From positions 1 through 64,000 of the forward strand of contig CAJTPF010000002.1 of assembly GCA_910578175.1 (NCBI GenBank): DNA of 64,000 nt. Reading direction: 5' to 3'. The DNA is from an uncultured Lachnospiraceae bacterium (GTDB taxonomy: Bacteria; Bacillota; Clostridia; Lachnospirales; Lachnospiraceae). Each line of letters begins with the position of its first letter. Within the stretch, counting starts at the first letter, position 1. Under the pieces are notes generated by a model that saw only the letters and a program-made list of their open reading frames with translations, did no database searches and was not told where the DNA came from. Below are positions 26,927-34,961 of this stretch, one piece after another. A program made the translations under genes and the position numbers.

Positions 26927-27054
26927 CTGATTTTGCACTTTTTATCAAAGTTTTTTCCGACATTCATTATTCTGCAACAATCTTCTTGTCGAAATGTACA
27001 AATTGACTAAAATAAATTGTATATTTTTACCAAATTATTTTACACAAAAGAATA

Positions 27055-27102
27055 TTGACGGAAAAACCATCATCCTTTATACTAATATCAATAATCATTA
27101 CT
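27055..27102 (+). promoter_or_regulatory. perR promoter with PerR-box-like operator
   Basis: TTGACG (27055-27060), 17 bases, TATACT (27078-27083). The sequence AATAATCATTACT (27090-27102) lies right at the expected transcript start. It resembles the PerR/Fur box TTATAATNATTATAA. A near-identical element in the opposite sense stands at the same place in the rubrerythrin promoter, pointing to autoregulation. Confidence 0.65.
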
Positions 27103-27139
27103 ATTTTATAATTTCATATAGATTTAAGGAGCATTGCTT

Positions 27140-27541
27140 ATGAAAACAACAAGAACCCTGAATCACAGCAGACAGCGGGAAGCGATCCTTGCTTTTTTAA
27201 AACCGCGGAAAGATCATCCTACTGCTGATATGATCTACAACGGCGTAAAAAAAGAATTTCCTAATATAAGCCTCGGAACCGTTTACCGCAATCTCACGCT
27301 TCTGTCCGAACTCGGTATCATCCAGAAGATTTCCTGTGATGATGAATCCGAGCATTTTGACGGTGATCCTGCCCCTCATAATCATTTCATATGCCGCAGA
27401 TGCGGCAGCATTATCGATCTGGAAATGGATAACATTGATTTTGTCAATACTCTTGCCGCCCAGAACTTCCCGGGTAAAGTTGAAGGCCACTCTATCTATT
27501 TCTATGGAACTTGTCATGAATGTATGACAAATGAAAAATAA
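27140..27541 (+). CDS. perR: PerR-type peroxide-sensing repressor (Fur family)
   Basis: 133 residues from the ATG at 27140 (AAGGAG eight bases upstream; a TTG two codons earlier is not needed). The N-terminal winged helix includes LNHSRQREAIL and HPTADMIYNGVKKEFPNISL, then GTVYRNLTLLSELG. The dimer/metal half has HFDGDPAPHNHFICRRCG and a second CHEC pair for structural zinc. PerR senses peroxide by metal-catalysed oxidation of its histidine ligands and derepresses defence genes. It is followed at once by reverse rubrerythrin with the same operator, which supports PerR over Fur or Zur. Confidence 0.9.
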   Translation: MKTTRTLNHSRQREAILAFLKPRKDHPTADMIYNGVKKEFPNISLGTVYRNLTLLSELGIIQKISCDDESEHFDGDPAPHNHFICRRCGSIIDLEMDNIDFVNTLAAQNFPGKVEGHSIYFYGTCHECMTNEK

Positions 27542-27554
27542 TTTTAAAAAAATA

Positions 27555-27601
27555 TTGACAGACGGATTAAGTCATGTTATAGTAAAACAGTAATCATTAT
27601 T
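27555..27601 (+). promoter_or_regulatory. Rubrerythrin promoter with PerR-box-like operator
   Basis: TTGACA (27555-27560), 17 bases, TATAGT (27578-27583), then AGTAATCATTATT (27589-27601) across the start site. It is the near reverse complement of the element at 27090-27102 and sits at the same distance from its -10. Confidence 0.7.
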
Positions 27602-27649
27602 GATTTTAATTTTTAAAATAAAATTCATATAAGAGAAGGAGAAAAAATT

Positions 27650-28192
27650 ATGGCGAAATACGTATGTCCAGTTTGTGGTTATGTTCATGAAGGAGATCAG
27701 CCGCCGGAGAAATGTCCGCAGTGCGGAGTACCGGGTGAAAAGTTTACAGTACAGGATGAAAACATGACATGGGCTGCCGAGCATGTTTTAGGCGTAGCCA
27801 GCGATGTCAGCGAAGAGATCAAGGAAGGTTTAAGAGCAAACTTTACGGGAGAATGTACAGAAGTCGGTATGTATCTTGCCATGGCCAGAGTTGCTTTCAG
27901 GGAAGGATATCCTGAAGTTGGTCTTTACTATGAAAAAGCCGCTTATGAAGAAGCAGAACATGCAGCTAAATTTGCTGAATTATTGGGCGAAGTGGTAACT
28001 CCTAGCACAAAGAAAAATCTTGAATTACGTGTTGAGGCTGAAAACGGCGCAACTGCCGGAAAGACCGAACTTGCCAAGATGGCAAAAGCACAGAATCTGG
28101 ATGCGATCCATGATACCGTTCATGAAATGGCCCGTGACGAGGCTCGACATGGTAAAGCTTTTGCAGGCTTGCTTAAGAGATACTTTGGTTAA
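27650..28192 (+). CDS. rbr: Reverse rubrerythrin (NADH peroxidase type)
   Basis: 180 residues. The rubredoxin domain is at the N-terminus (CPVCGYVHEG and CPQCGVPG, residues 5-30). The ferritin-like di-iron four-helix domain follows (about 40-180), with ligands in NFTGECTEVGMYL, YEEAEHAAKFAELLGE and ARDEARHGKAFAGLL. In classical rubrerythrin the order is reversed. Such proteins reduce hydrogen peroxide (and can help with oxygen) in anaerobes, taking electrons from NADH through redox partners; the rubredoxin-flavoprotein encoded opposite (28290-28907) is a plausible donor. GAAGGAG precedes the ATG. Confidence 0.95.
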   Translation: MAKYVCPVCGYVHEGDQPPEKCPQCGVPGEKFTVQDENMTWAAEHVLGVASDVSEEIKEGLRANFTGECTEVGMYLAMARVAFREGYPEVGLYYEKAAYEEAEHAAKFAELLGEVVTPSTKKNLELRVEAENGATAGKTELAKMAKAQNLDAIHDTVHEMARDEARHGKAFAGLLKRYFG

Positions 28193-28224
28193 TCCGAAAA
28201 CAGCTTAAAATCATATTATACAAT

Positions 28225-28262
28225 AAAGGTGTATGAGCGATGACTCATACACCTTTATTTTT
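28225..28262. terminator. Bidirectional terminator between rbr and the flavoprotein-rubredoxin gene
   Basis: AAAGGTGTATGAG (28225-28237) pairs exactly with 28244-28256. A T-run follows on the plus strand (ATTTTT) and a weaker one on the minus strand. It serves the two converging genes. Confidence 0.85.
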
Positions 28263-28289
28263 GTCCAATCATTCTCTGATATTTATTTC

Positions 28290-28907
28290 TCAACCAGTCA
28301 CTTTTTCAAAATCCGAAGCCGGATGCTTGCATAATGGACAGATATAATCCTCCGGAAGCTCCTCCCCTTCATAAACATAGCCGCAGACCGTACAGCGCCA
28401 TACCGTTTTTCCTGCAGAGGCGGTCTGTTCCGGCCTGAGCTTTACGGCAGACTGATAATATGCATAGGTCGCTGAGGGAATCTCCGATAATATTTCCATT
28501 TCTTTTACGGAAGCTATAAACATGGTATGGCTTCCCAGATCCACGGTCTGTTCTACCTCTGCCCCAATGAAGCCGTTTGTTCCCGCCGTAATATAGTACA
28601 GACCATTCCCGCTGCGCTTACAGTTTTCAAATCCGGAAAATTTATCAACCGTACGGCCGGACTGAAATCCAAAATGTTTATAAATATCAAAACCGGCTTC
28701 CTCGCTGAGTATGGAAATATTAAATTTCCCGCTGTCCCGTACCAGATCATGGGTAAAATTCGCCTTATTCACCGTAATGCTGATCCTGTTTGGCTCAGAA
28801 GTCACCTGGGCGGCGGTATTAACGATACATCCGCTGTCCTTTCCCTCATGAGCGGAGGTAAGGACAAAAAGTCCATAAGTCAGATTATACATTGTTTTTT
28901 TGTTCAT
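28290..28907 (-). CDS. Flavin reductase-rubredoxin fusion (high-molecular-weight rubredoxin, Hrb-like)
   Basis: 205 residues from the ATG at 28907 (AGGAGG eight bases upstream). Residues 1-150 form a flavin-reductase-like FMN domain (YGLFVLTSAHEGKDSGCIVN, RISITVNKANFTHDLV, FNISIL). The C-terminal 45 residues are rubredoxin (CTVCGYVYEGEELPEDYICP and CKHP). Hrb-type proteins pass electrons from NAD(P)H to diiron partners such as flavodiiron proteins. Facing rubrerythrin across one shared terminator fits a common oxygen/peroxide-defence role. I see no clear PerR box before it. Confidence 0.9.
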   Translation of the reverse strand: MNKKTMYNLTYGLFVLTSAHEGKDSGCIVNTAAQVTSEPNRISITVNKANFTHDLVRDSGKFNISILSEEAGFDIYKHFGFQSGRTVDKFSGFENCKRSGNGLYYITAGTNGFIGAEVEQTVDLGSHTMFIASVKEMEILSEIPSATYAYYQSAVKLRPEQTASAGKTVWRCTVCGYVYEGEELPEDYICPLCKHPASDFEKVTG

Positions 28908-28995
28908 GGCATTTCCCTCCTTTAAAATCACGATAAAGCTTCTATCAATATATATATATTACCAAAAATTAAAAACTTTAACCATACAGAACCCG

Positions 28996-30744
28996 TTATT
29001 TTAATACATCTTCCAAAATACGGGGTACTGTCAGCCTGTTATCTCTTAACACCTCTTCCACATTGTAACGGTCTAAAAATTCTTTCTTCAATCCGTAATT
29101 ATAAACTTTCAGGCCGGAAGGTCCATAATACCGCGCAATCTTCTCACCGAAACCGCCGTCCAGGATTCCGTCTTCCAACGTAATGATACTGTCATGGTCT
29201 TCTTTTAATTTCTCCAGCAATTCCTCGTCGAGTCCGGTAATATATCTGGGATTTATGAGTGTAGGCATGATCCCGCTCTTTTCTTTTATGGCTTTTGCAA
29301 CATCCTCTCCCAACTGATAGAAATCTCCCAGCGCCAGTATTGCGATATTTCTGCCCTGTTCCTTTACCTGGTATCTGTTTAAATGACCATAATCCGTTTC
29401 AACCTTCTCTTTCACTGATACTACTCCGTTGCAGGGAATACGGATGGCAACCGGATGTTCATTCTGTTCAATACTCCAGTCCAGCATTGCCAGATACTCT
29501 TCTTTGTTCGTTGGTGCCAGATATACCATATTGGGAATGTTGGCGATCAGCGGAATATCAAAAATACCCAGATGGGTAACATCATTCATCCCATAGACCG
29601 ATGCTGTATTTACCAGAATCGTCGCAGCATTTCCGTTTACGCAGAGGTCCTGGGAAAGCTGGTCATAGGTTCTCTGTATAAAACTGGAATGTGTGGCAAA
29701 CACCGGTTTTCCGCCTCCTGCCGCTATTCCGGATGCAAATGCGACCGCATGCTCTTCCGCAATACCCACGTCAACAAACTGTTTGCCCGCTTCTTTTCTT
29801 TTCTCCTCCGTAAATCCGATATTTGTGGGAACTGCCGCCACTATAGTTATGACTGTCGGATCCTTTTTCATTTTTTCCGTCAGAAATTCCTGGGTGATAG
29901 TGCCGTAGTCTTCTCCTTCAAAAACTGCCAGGCTTTCTCCGGTTTCGGCATCAAACGGCATACACCAGTGCCAGTCTTCTTTCTTCTGCTCCGCAAAAGA
30001 ACAGCCCTTTCCCTTCTGCGTATGAATATGTACCACTATCGGCCGGGTGGTATCCTTAACTTTCCGAAAAACCTGAATCAGTTTTTCGATATCATTGCCC
30101 TCTGCCAGATAGACATAATCCAGTCCCATTGCCCGGAACAGGTTACATTCACAGGTTCCGCCGCTTTCTCTGAGTTGCTTTAAGTTTTTATATAAACCGC
30201 CGTGATTCTCGGCAATAGACATATCATTATCATTTACCACTATGATAAAATTGCTCTCCAGTTCCGATGCAAAATCAATTCCCTCCAATGCCTCTCCGCC
30301 GCTTAAAGAGCCGTCTCCGATGACCGCAATGATATTCTCACTGCCTCCCTTTAAATCCCTGGCTTTTGCAAGGCCGCAGGCAAGGCTTACGGAGGTAGAC
30401 GTATGTCCTACATTAAAAAAATCATGCTCGCTTTCTTCCGGATTCGTATAACCGGAGACATCTTCAAAATGTTCCTCATACAGATAAGCATTTTTTCTTC
30501 CGGTAAGCATTTTATGACAATAACTCTGATGGGAAACATCAAAAACAAATTTATCATTTGGTGAATCAAAAACATAATGAAGGGCTATGATCGTTTCCAC
30601 CATGCCAAAATTCGGACCCAAATGTCCTCCGTGCCTGCTGAGCCTGAATAACAGCGCCTTCCGCATTTCCCCTGCAAGCCCTTTTAATTCATCATTGTTT
30701 AAGCCTCTAATGTCTGCCGGCTGATTTACTTTTTCCAAATACAT
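28996..30744 (-). CDS. Divergent 1-deoxy-D-xylulose-5-phosphate synthase-like enzyme
   Basis: 582 residues, about 40 shorter than typical DXS, with the full DXS/transketolase layout. The thiamine diphosphate site is intact (GDGSLSGGEALEGIDFAS and NDNDMSIAENHGG), and the GIAEEHAVAFASGIA helix carries the catalytic glutamate. Two acceptor-site segments differ from canonical DXS: the usual DRAG...GADGxTHxGxFD region reads NTASVYGMNDVTHLGIFD, and YPRG reads IPCN. The N-terminal GGHLASNLG is GGHLGPNFG. It may be a paralogue with a changed substrate rather than the main MEP-pathway DXS. It has its own promoter and a structured leader. Confidence 0.8.
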   Translation of the reverse strand: MYLEKVNQPADIRGLNNDELKGLAGEMRKALLFRLSRHGGHLGPNFGMVETIIALHYVFDSPNDKFVFDVSHQSYCHKMLTGRKNAYLYEEHFEDVSGYTNPEESEHDFFNVGHTSTSVSLACGLAKARDLKGGSENIIAVIGDGSLSGGEALEGIDFASELESNFIIVVNDNDMSIAENHGGLYKNLKQLRESGGTCECNLFRAMGLDYVYLAEGNDIEKLIQVFRKVKDTTRPIVVHIHTQKGKGCSFAEQKKEDWHWCMPFDAETGESLAVFEGEDYGTITQEFLTEKMKKDPTVITIVAAVPTNIGFTEEKRKEAGKQFVDVGIAEEHAVAFASGIAAGGGKPVFATHSSFIQRTYDQLSQDLCVNGNAATILVNTASVYGMNDVTHLGIFDIPLIANIPNMVYLAPTNKEEYLAMLDWSIEQNEHPVAIRIPCNGVVSVKEKVETDYGHLNRYQVKEQGRNIAILALGDFYQLGEDVAKAIKEKSGIMPTLINPRYITGLDEELLEKLKEDHDSIITLEDGILDGGFGEKIARYYGPSGLKVYNYGLKKEFLDRYNVEEVLRDNRLTVPRILEDVLK

Positions 30745-30792
30745 TTCCGTTCTCCCTTTCTGTTCTTATATTGTCAGACAGACAGAAAAATC

Positions 30793-30887
30793 CCTGCCAC
30801 CGAAACTTACACACCATGACAGCAGGTTTCACGGTTTCCGTCTCTGAATACCTCAGAGTATATCATTAAAGTTAAGTTTAATGTCAA
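30793..30887 (-). promoter_or_regulatory. Promoter and structured leader with terminator-like hairpin before the DXS-like gene
   Basis: Minus strand: TTGACA (30887-30882), 17 bases, GATATA (30864-30859), or TATACT at 19. The leader of about 108 bases folds into CTCTGA/TCAGAG, then ACGG/CCGT, then CCTGCTGTC (30826-30818) pairing with GGTGGCAGG (30801-30793). A T-run follows (30792-30781). GAAAC/GTTTC can pair alternatively across the same region. This is the design of an attenuator or riboswitch, but it fits no consensus I know. Confidence 0.5.
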
Positions 30888-30912
30888 TAGTTTTTTATGA
30901 AAATTTCCGGAT

Positions 30913-32634
30913 TTATATTTTAAACTTATCGACTTCATTTTTCAGTTCCATTGAGATATCCATATTTTCATGGGCCTTATTTCCCACTCCTTCCATTCTT
31001 CCGGATAAATCAATAGACATTTCCGCCACATTTACCACTCCTTTGGCGCTCTCCTCAACAGCAATATTTACAGTCTCTACGGATTCTTTGATACTGTCGA
31101 TATTCTGCTGAAGCTGCTGGGAATTCCGGGCAAATTTATCCATATCCGTATATATATGTTCCGCATCCTTCTGATATTTTTTACTGGTATCCAAAAGATC
31201 CTGATAGCCGGCCATAGCCGTATTTTCTATAAACTGCACCATACGTTCCGATTCCTGTGCCAGTCCTTCTACAGCGCTGATCACTTCCCTGCTCACCTGC
31301 TGGATCCGGGTTGCCGCAGATTCGGAATCTGCGGCCAGTTTTCCAATCTCATCCGCCACAACCGCAAATCCTTTGCCTGTTTCTCCCGCCCTGGCCGCTT
31401 CTATGCTTGCATTTAAAGCCAGAAGATTTGTCTGCTGCGTAATATCCAGAATCTTTTCCGTCAGAATATGAATCCGCTCTACCTCTTTTGATTTTTCGAT
31501 TTTGTCATTTAAAGAAGCAGATATCCGGCCAGCTTCCGCATACGCCTGTTTTTGCTCTGTCCGGGCTGCAGAATGAATATTTTCGGCCCTTTTCCGGACA
31601 TCGGTCATCATCCTTCTTCCGTCTTCGGCGGCAACCGCTATGTTCTCAATTCCGTCATAAATATCAAATATTGCCGACTGCACCTGATTAAGTGAAGCAG
31701 ATGTTTCCTCCATAGCCGCACTCATCTGCTGCATGGTTGCTGATACATCAGATATATTTTCTTCTGCACCCATGATATTTTCCATTACGACTCCGGATGA
31801 TTCGCTCAATCTTTCGGAATCGCCGGATATATTCCCCATAATGTTTCTTATATATTCAAGCAGCGTATTTATATTTTCGGCAATCTCCTCTACTTCATCC
31901 CCGGTCCTTACGTTCAGACGCTGCGTCAGATCCCCTTTGTCATTCACGATCTCGCTTATTTTATCATTTACTTTCCACAAGCCTCTCATTATGCTTCTTA
32001 TGATCAGACCCAGTAATATCAACATTACCGCCAGCCCTGCAGCTGTAATGGCCAGAAGATGATTTCTCATGCTATGTAACTGTTTTGTCACATCCGAAGC
32101 ATTATAGTCGCAGCCAAGAACCATAACCACTTCTCCGTCACTGTTTTTCAGCGGATAATATGCGGTGATCAACTCTCCGTATTCCGAATGGTCAATATAT
32201 TCCTGTACAAATATATCTCCCTCAAATACCTTCTCCATATTACTGTACGTTTCCGTAAATTCATCGCCTATCATTAACTGCCCGTCACTCTCATCCGTAT
32301 CTATCCCATAATAAACTTTATTTCCATCCGTGGTCAGCGTATACAGATACGCCATATTATATTCCTCTTTTGCTTTTCTCATAAATTCCAGCGCCGCCAT
32401 ATATCTCTCTGATGATTCATCACCGGGTTCCAGACCTTCCATCGAATCCACATCCAGACTTTTAGCAACGGCATGTACAACAGTTTTTGCCTGGTCTACC
32501 CCCATTCCTACCATATTATTTTTCATCGTATTGTAAAAATCCATTCCAAGTATCAGAGTAAAGAGTAATAATAATACACCTGATGTCAACAGTATCTTTC
32601 GGTTAATGCTGATTTTTCTGACTTTTTTTCGCAT
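30913..32634 (-). CDS. Methyl-accepting chemotaxis protein
   Basis: 573 residues from the ATG at 32634 (AGGAG five bases before it). A helix at about 12-32, an extracytoplasmic sensor of about 150 residues with Cache-like features (EFMRKAKEEYNMAYLYTLTT, TAYYPLKNSDGEVVMVLG) and a second helix near 190-215 lead into HAMP. The long signalling coiled coil has its hairpin tip near LTEKILDITQQTNLLALNAS, IEAARAGETGKGFAVVADEI. It relays ligand binding to CheA. No che or flagellar gene is in the window, so it is a dispersed receptor. A terminator separates it from the upstream gene. Confidence 0.94.
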   Translation of the reverse strand: MRKKVRKISINRKILLTSGVLLLLFTLILGMDFYNTMKNNMVGMGVDQAKTVVHAVAKSLDVDSMEGLEPGDESSERYMAALEFMRKAKEEYNMAYLYTLTTDGNKVYYGIDTDESDGQLMIGDEFTETYSNMEKVFEGDIFVQEYIDHSEYGELITAYYPLKNSDGEVVMVLGCDYNASDVTKQLHSMRNHLLAITAAGLAVMLILLGLIIRSIMRGLWKVNDKISEIVNDKGDLTQRLNVRTGDEVEEIAENINTLLEYIRNIMGNISGDSERLSESSGVVMENIMGAEENISDVSATMQQMSAAMEETSASLNQVQSAIFDIYDGIENIAVAAEDGRRMMTDVRKRAENIHSAARTEQKQAYAEAGRISASLNDKIEKSKEVERIHILTEKILDITQQTNLLALNASIEAARAGETGKGFAVVADEIGKLAADSESAATRIQQVSREVISAVEGLAQESERMVQFIENTAMAGYQDLLDTSKKYQKDAEHIYTDMDKFARNSQQLQQNIDSIKESVETVNIAVEESAKGVVNVAEMSIDLSGRMEGVGNKAHENMDISMELKNEVDKFKI

Positions 32635-32704
32635 ACAGGCTCCTTTCACCGCCATAAAATTTTTATACTATCAGTTTACGCCTTTTTTCTTTCATTTACA
32701 ATAG

Positions 32705-32755
32705 AAAATAAAAAAAAATAACGGTATCTCCGCATACACTGCAGTAATACCGTTA
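32705..32755 (-). terminator. Strong intrinsic terminator after the DUF1934 gene
   Basis: TAACGGTAT (32719-32727) pairs exactly with ATACCGTTA (32747-32755). On the minus strand the stem is followed by eight T then ATTTTC (32718-32705). Confidence 0.9.
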
Positions 32756-32816
32756 AAGCTTCATATTTACTTTATTTATTTCTGTTGATCTGTCCTGCCG
32801 AAAACCGCATATAATA

Positions 32817-33257
32817 CTATAACATACTGTCTGAAGATACCACTATGCTTACTTCACACTCCGATACCTTCTGCTGGTTAATTTCCAGACTATAGTTTAT
32901 CTTCACGTCAATACGGCGCTGGTCTTCAGAAGTCACCATCTGAATGTCGCTGGTATCCACCCCCAGATACAGACTGCCCACCCCTGTATTGTATAAAGAA
33001 TAATTTTTTTTGTCTTTTTCAAAAATCAGATGGGAACTGCCAGAACCGCGTTTTATCAGCTCCACCATATTATCGCTGATCTTCATAACGCTCCTGGATC
33101 GTTCTCCGTTGGATTCCGAAACTTCTTCATAACATATGAAATGTTTATTATTTCTATAATAGTATTCGCCCGGAATCAGTATTTCCGTATCATCCGATTC
33201 ATTATTGGCGGTATGAATACCTTTGATCGTTACAAATACATCTTTATCCATCTGCAT
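32817..33257 (-). CDS. DUF1934 (YwiB-like) beta-barrel protein
   Basis: 146 residues with alternating beta strands (VFVTIKGIHT, ILIPGEYYYRN, HFICYEEV, VMKISDNMVELIKRG, YSLEINQQKVSECEVSIVV), matching the DUF1934/YwiB family of calycin-like small proteins. No catalytic site is known. It follows murI by 18 bases and ends at a strong terminator, so it is the last gene of a murI operon. The conserved position beside wall or translation genes in Firmicutes does not settle its role. Confidence 0.82.
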   Translation of the reverse strand: MQMDKDVFVTIKGIHTANNESDDTEILIPGEYYYRNNKHFICYEEVSESNGERSRSVMKISDNMVELIKRGSGSSHLIFEKDKKNYSLYNTGVGSLYLGVDTSDIQMVTSEDQRRIDVKINYSLEINQQKVSECEVSIVVSSDSML

Positions 33258-33275
33258 CCATTCTTTCTATAAATA

Positions 33276-34106
33276 TTAATATTCCTCAATATTGATCTGT
33301 CCGATATCCTCAATATGAAACGGCAGGATAGAGTTGGCAAAATGCTTAAACTTATCGGCCGTATCACTGACATAAAAGTCATACATATTCCCTTCATACC
33401 TGTGTTCATTTCCGGCCGCCAGATTTTTTTCCTGTAGCAGTGCCCGAAGGCTGACGGCTGTTTCATAAGCCGGATTTACCAAAGTAACACTTTCACCCAT
33501 GACTTCTCCGATGGTATTCCGCAGCAGGGGATAGTGCGTGCAGCCCAGTACCAGGGTGTCAATATCTTCCTGTCTGAAATAATCCAGATACCGCTTTGCC
33601 ACTTCCCTGGTAACAGGGTCTTTGATCCAGCCCTCTTCCACCAATGGTACAAACAGCGGGCAGGGCTTTCCCACAACCGTAACGGAACCGTCCTTTTCGC
33701 AGATGATATCTTTATATATATTGCTGCGTATGGTGGCCTCCGTTCCGATTATGCCTATCCGCTTGTTTTTTGTTTTCTCCACGGCAGTCTTGGCTCCGGG
33801 CTTTATCACTCCAAGGATGGGAATATCCGTTTCCGGCTGTATTTCTTCCAAAGCCATGGCGCTTGCGGTGTTGCACGCTACAACTATGGCTTTTACGCCT
33901 TTGGTCTTTAAAAATCTGATGATCTGTTTTGAGTATTTTATTATGGTATTTTTCGACTTACTGCCATAGGGAACTCTTGCCGTATCTCCAAAATATACTA
34001 TCTTTTCGTTAGGCAGCTGCCTCATGATCTCCCGGGCCACCGTCAGTCCTCCCACACCGGAGTCAAATACTCCCACAGGCGCAAGAGTTCTATTTATATC
34101 ATTCAT
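33276..34106 (-). CDS. murI: Glutamate racemase
   Basis: 276 residues from the ATG at 34106, with GAGG about eight bases upstream; an in-frame GTG five codons earlier has no good ribosome site. MurI converts L- to D-glutamate for peptidoglycan. Motifs: PVGVFDSGVGGLTVAREI (catalytic aspartate and serine), YFGDTARVPYGSKS, VVACNTASAMAL with the first catalytic cysteine, and TLVLGCTHYPLL with the second. Length and motifs are complete. Downstream lies the DUF1934 gene; upstream, 82 bases away, is the HNH protein on the same strand. Confidence 0.96.
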   Translation of the reverse strand: MNDINRTLAPVGVFDSGVGGLTVAREIMRQLPNEKIVYFGDTARVPYGSKSKNTIIKYSKQIIRFLKTKGVKAIVVACNTASAMALEEIQPETDIPILGVIKPGAKTAVEKTKNKRIGIIGTEATIRSNIYKDIICEKDGSVTVVGKPCPLFVPLVEEGWIKDPVTREVAKRYLDYFRQEDIDTLVLGCTHYPLLRNTIGEVMGESVTLVNPAYETAVSLRALLQEKNLAAGNEHRYEGNMYDFYVSDTADKFKHFANSILPFHIEDIGQINIEEY

Positions 34107-34188
34107 TGAAATCGTCCTCACAAAGCTCGATGAAATTCTATATCATAATAACATAAATGATGGGATGTTGCAAAGGTATCTTATGCGT

Positions 34189-34746
34189 TTAAACGCCCTT
34201 ATCATACCATTGACCCGAACCCGGAGGATCCTCAACCAAACGGAGCGCTTTATCTTGCCAAAATTTTCTTATTTCTTTGTTTCGTGAATATTTTGTCAGA
34301 AACAATGTTGTTTTGTTCGGATGTCTCTTTCCAGTTGTATGCTGATTCCCGTCCGGATGCCCCGGCCCCGGTATTTCATCGATCACCCCTCCCATGCTGA
34401 CAGGTAACTGATGTCTGTGATGCGGCGCCATCTTTAGTCCAGCTCCGGTACCTTTTCTAAATCTTTCTTTTTGTTCCGTTGTAAAAGGGCCTTTTGTAAA
34501 TATGGGTTTTTGATCCATTGGCAAATCCACGGGACTCATAATATGGTGAGGAGGCAAAAGGACAGGATCACCTTTCCAGTTAAAAAGCCCGGGCGGAGCA
34601 CCGCCAGGACCAGATACAGGTGCATGATATAACGGGGATGTTATCTGCATTGCGAAAGGACTGACTGAACCGGTTAATGCGGGTGCCGCCATAGTCTGTG
34701 TAGACGCCGCAGGGGTTGACACAGGTGTTTGCTGATGCTGAATCAT
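34189..34746 (-). CDS. HNH/Endo VII-type nuclease domain protein, toxin-like, orphan
   Basis: 185 residues from the ATG at 34746 (GGAGG seven bases upstream). The first 90 residues are low-complexity, rich in Pro, Thr, Ala, Ser and Gln, without a signal peptide. The C-terminal half has KMAPHHRHQLPVSMGG near 105, DEIPGPGHPDGNQHTTGKRH near 125, and a basic tail. The HH...GG...H...H spacing is that of HNH/Endo VII nuclease domains found at the tips of polymorphic toxins. No immunity gene or secretion partner adjoins it: murI lies behind and murC runs away from it. A toxin cartridge or remnant, or a domesticated nuclease, are both possible. Confidence 0.65.
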   Translation of the reverse strand: MIQHQQTPVSTPAASTQTMAAPALTGSVSPFAMQITSPLYHAPVSGPGGAPPGLFNWKGDPVLLPPHHIMSPVDLPMDQKPIFTKGPFTTEQKERFRKGTGAGLKMAPHHRHQLPVSMGGVIDEIPGPGHPDGNQHTTGKRHPNKTTLFLTKYSRNKEIRKFWQDKALRLVEDPPGSGQWYDKGV

Positions 34747-34961
34747 AATGTATCCTCCATACTTTCTATCTAAAAACAATGTGATAAACTATATTATATA
34801 TTTTATATTTTTTAATGTACATACAGGTATCACTATCTTTAGAAAACATTTATTTTTGAATGTGTAAGAAAATAATTTTATTATGCGAATCCCAATTAAG
34901 GGGTGTTAATTTCCCAATCATTTGCTATAATTAAAAGTGATCATACAACATTGAAAAAAGG

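Noticed and set aside
30745..30852. Thiamine diphosphate riboswitch for the DXS-like gene
   Set aside because: The enzyme uses thiamine diphosphate, but the leader lacks the CUGAGA and ACC...GAUC...GCGNAGGGA core of a TPP riboswitch.
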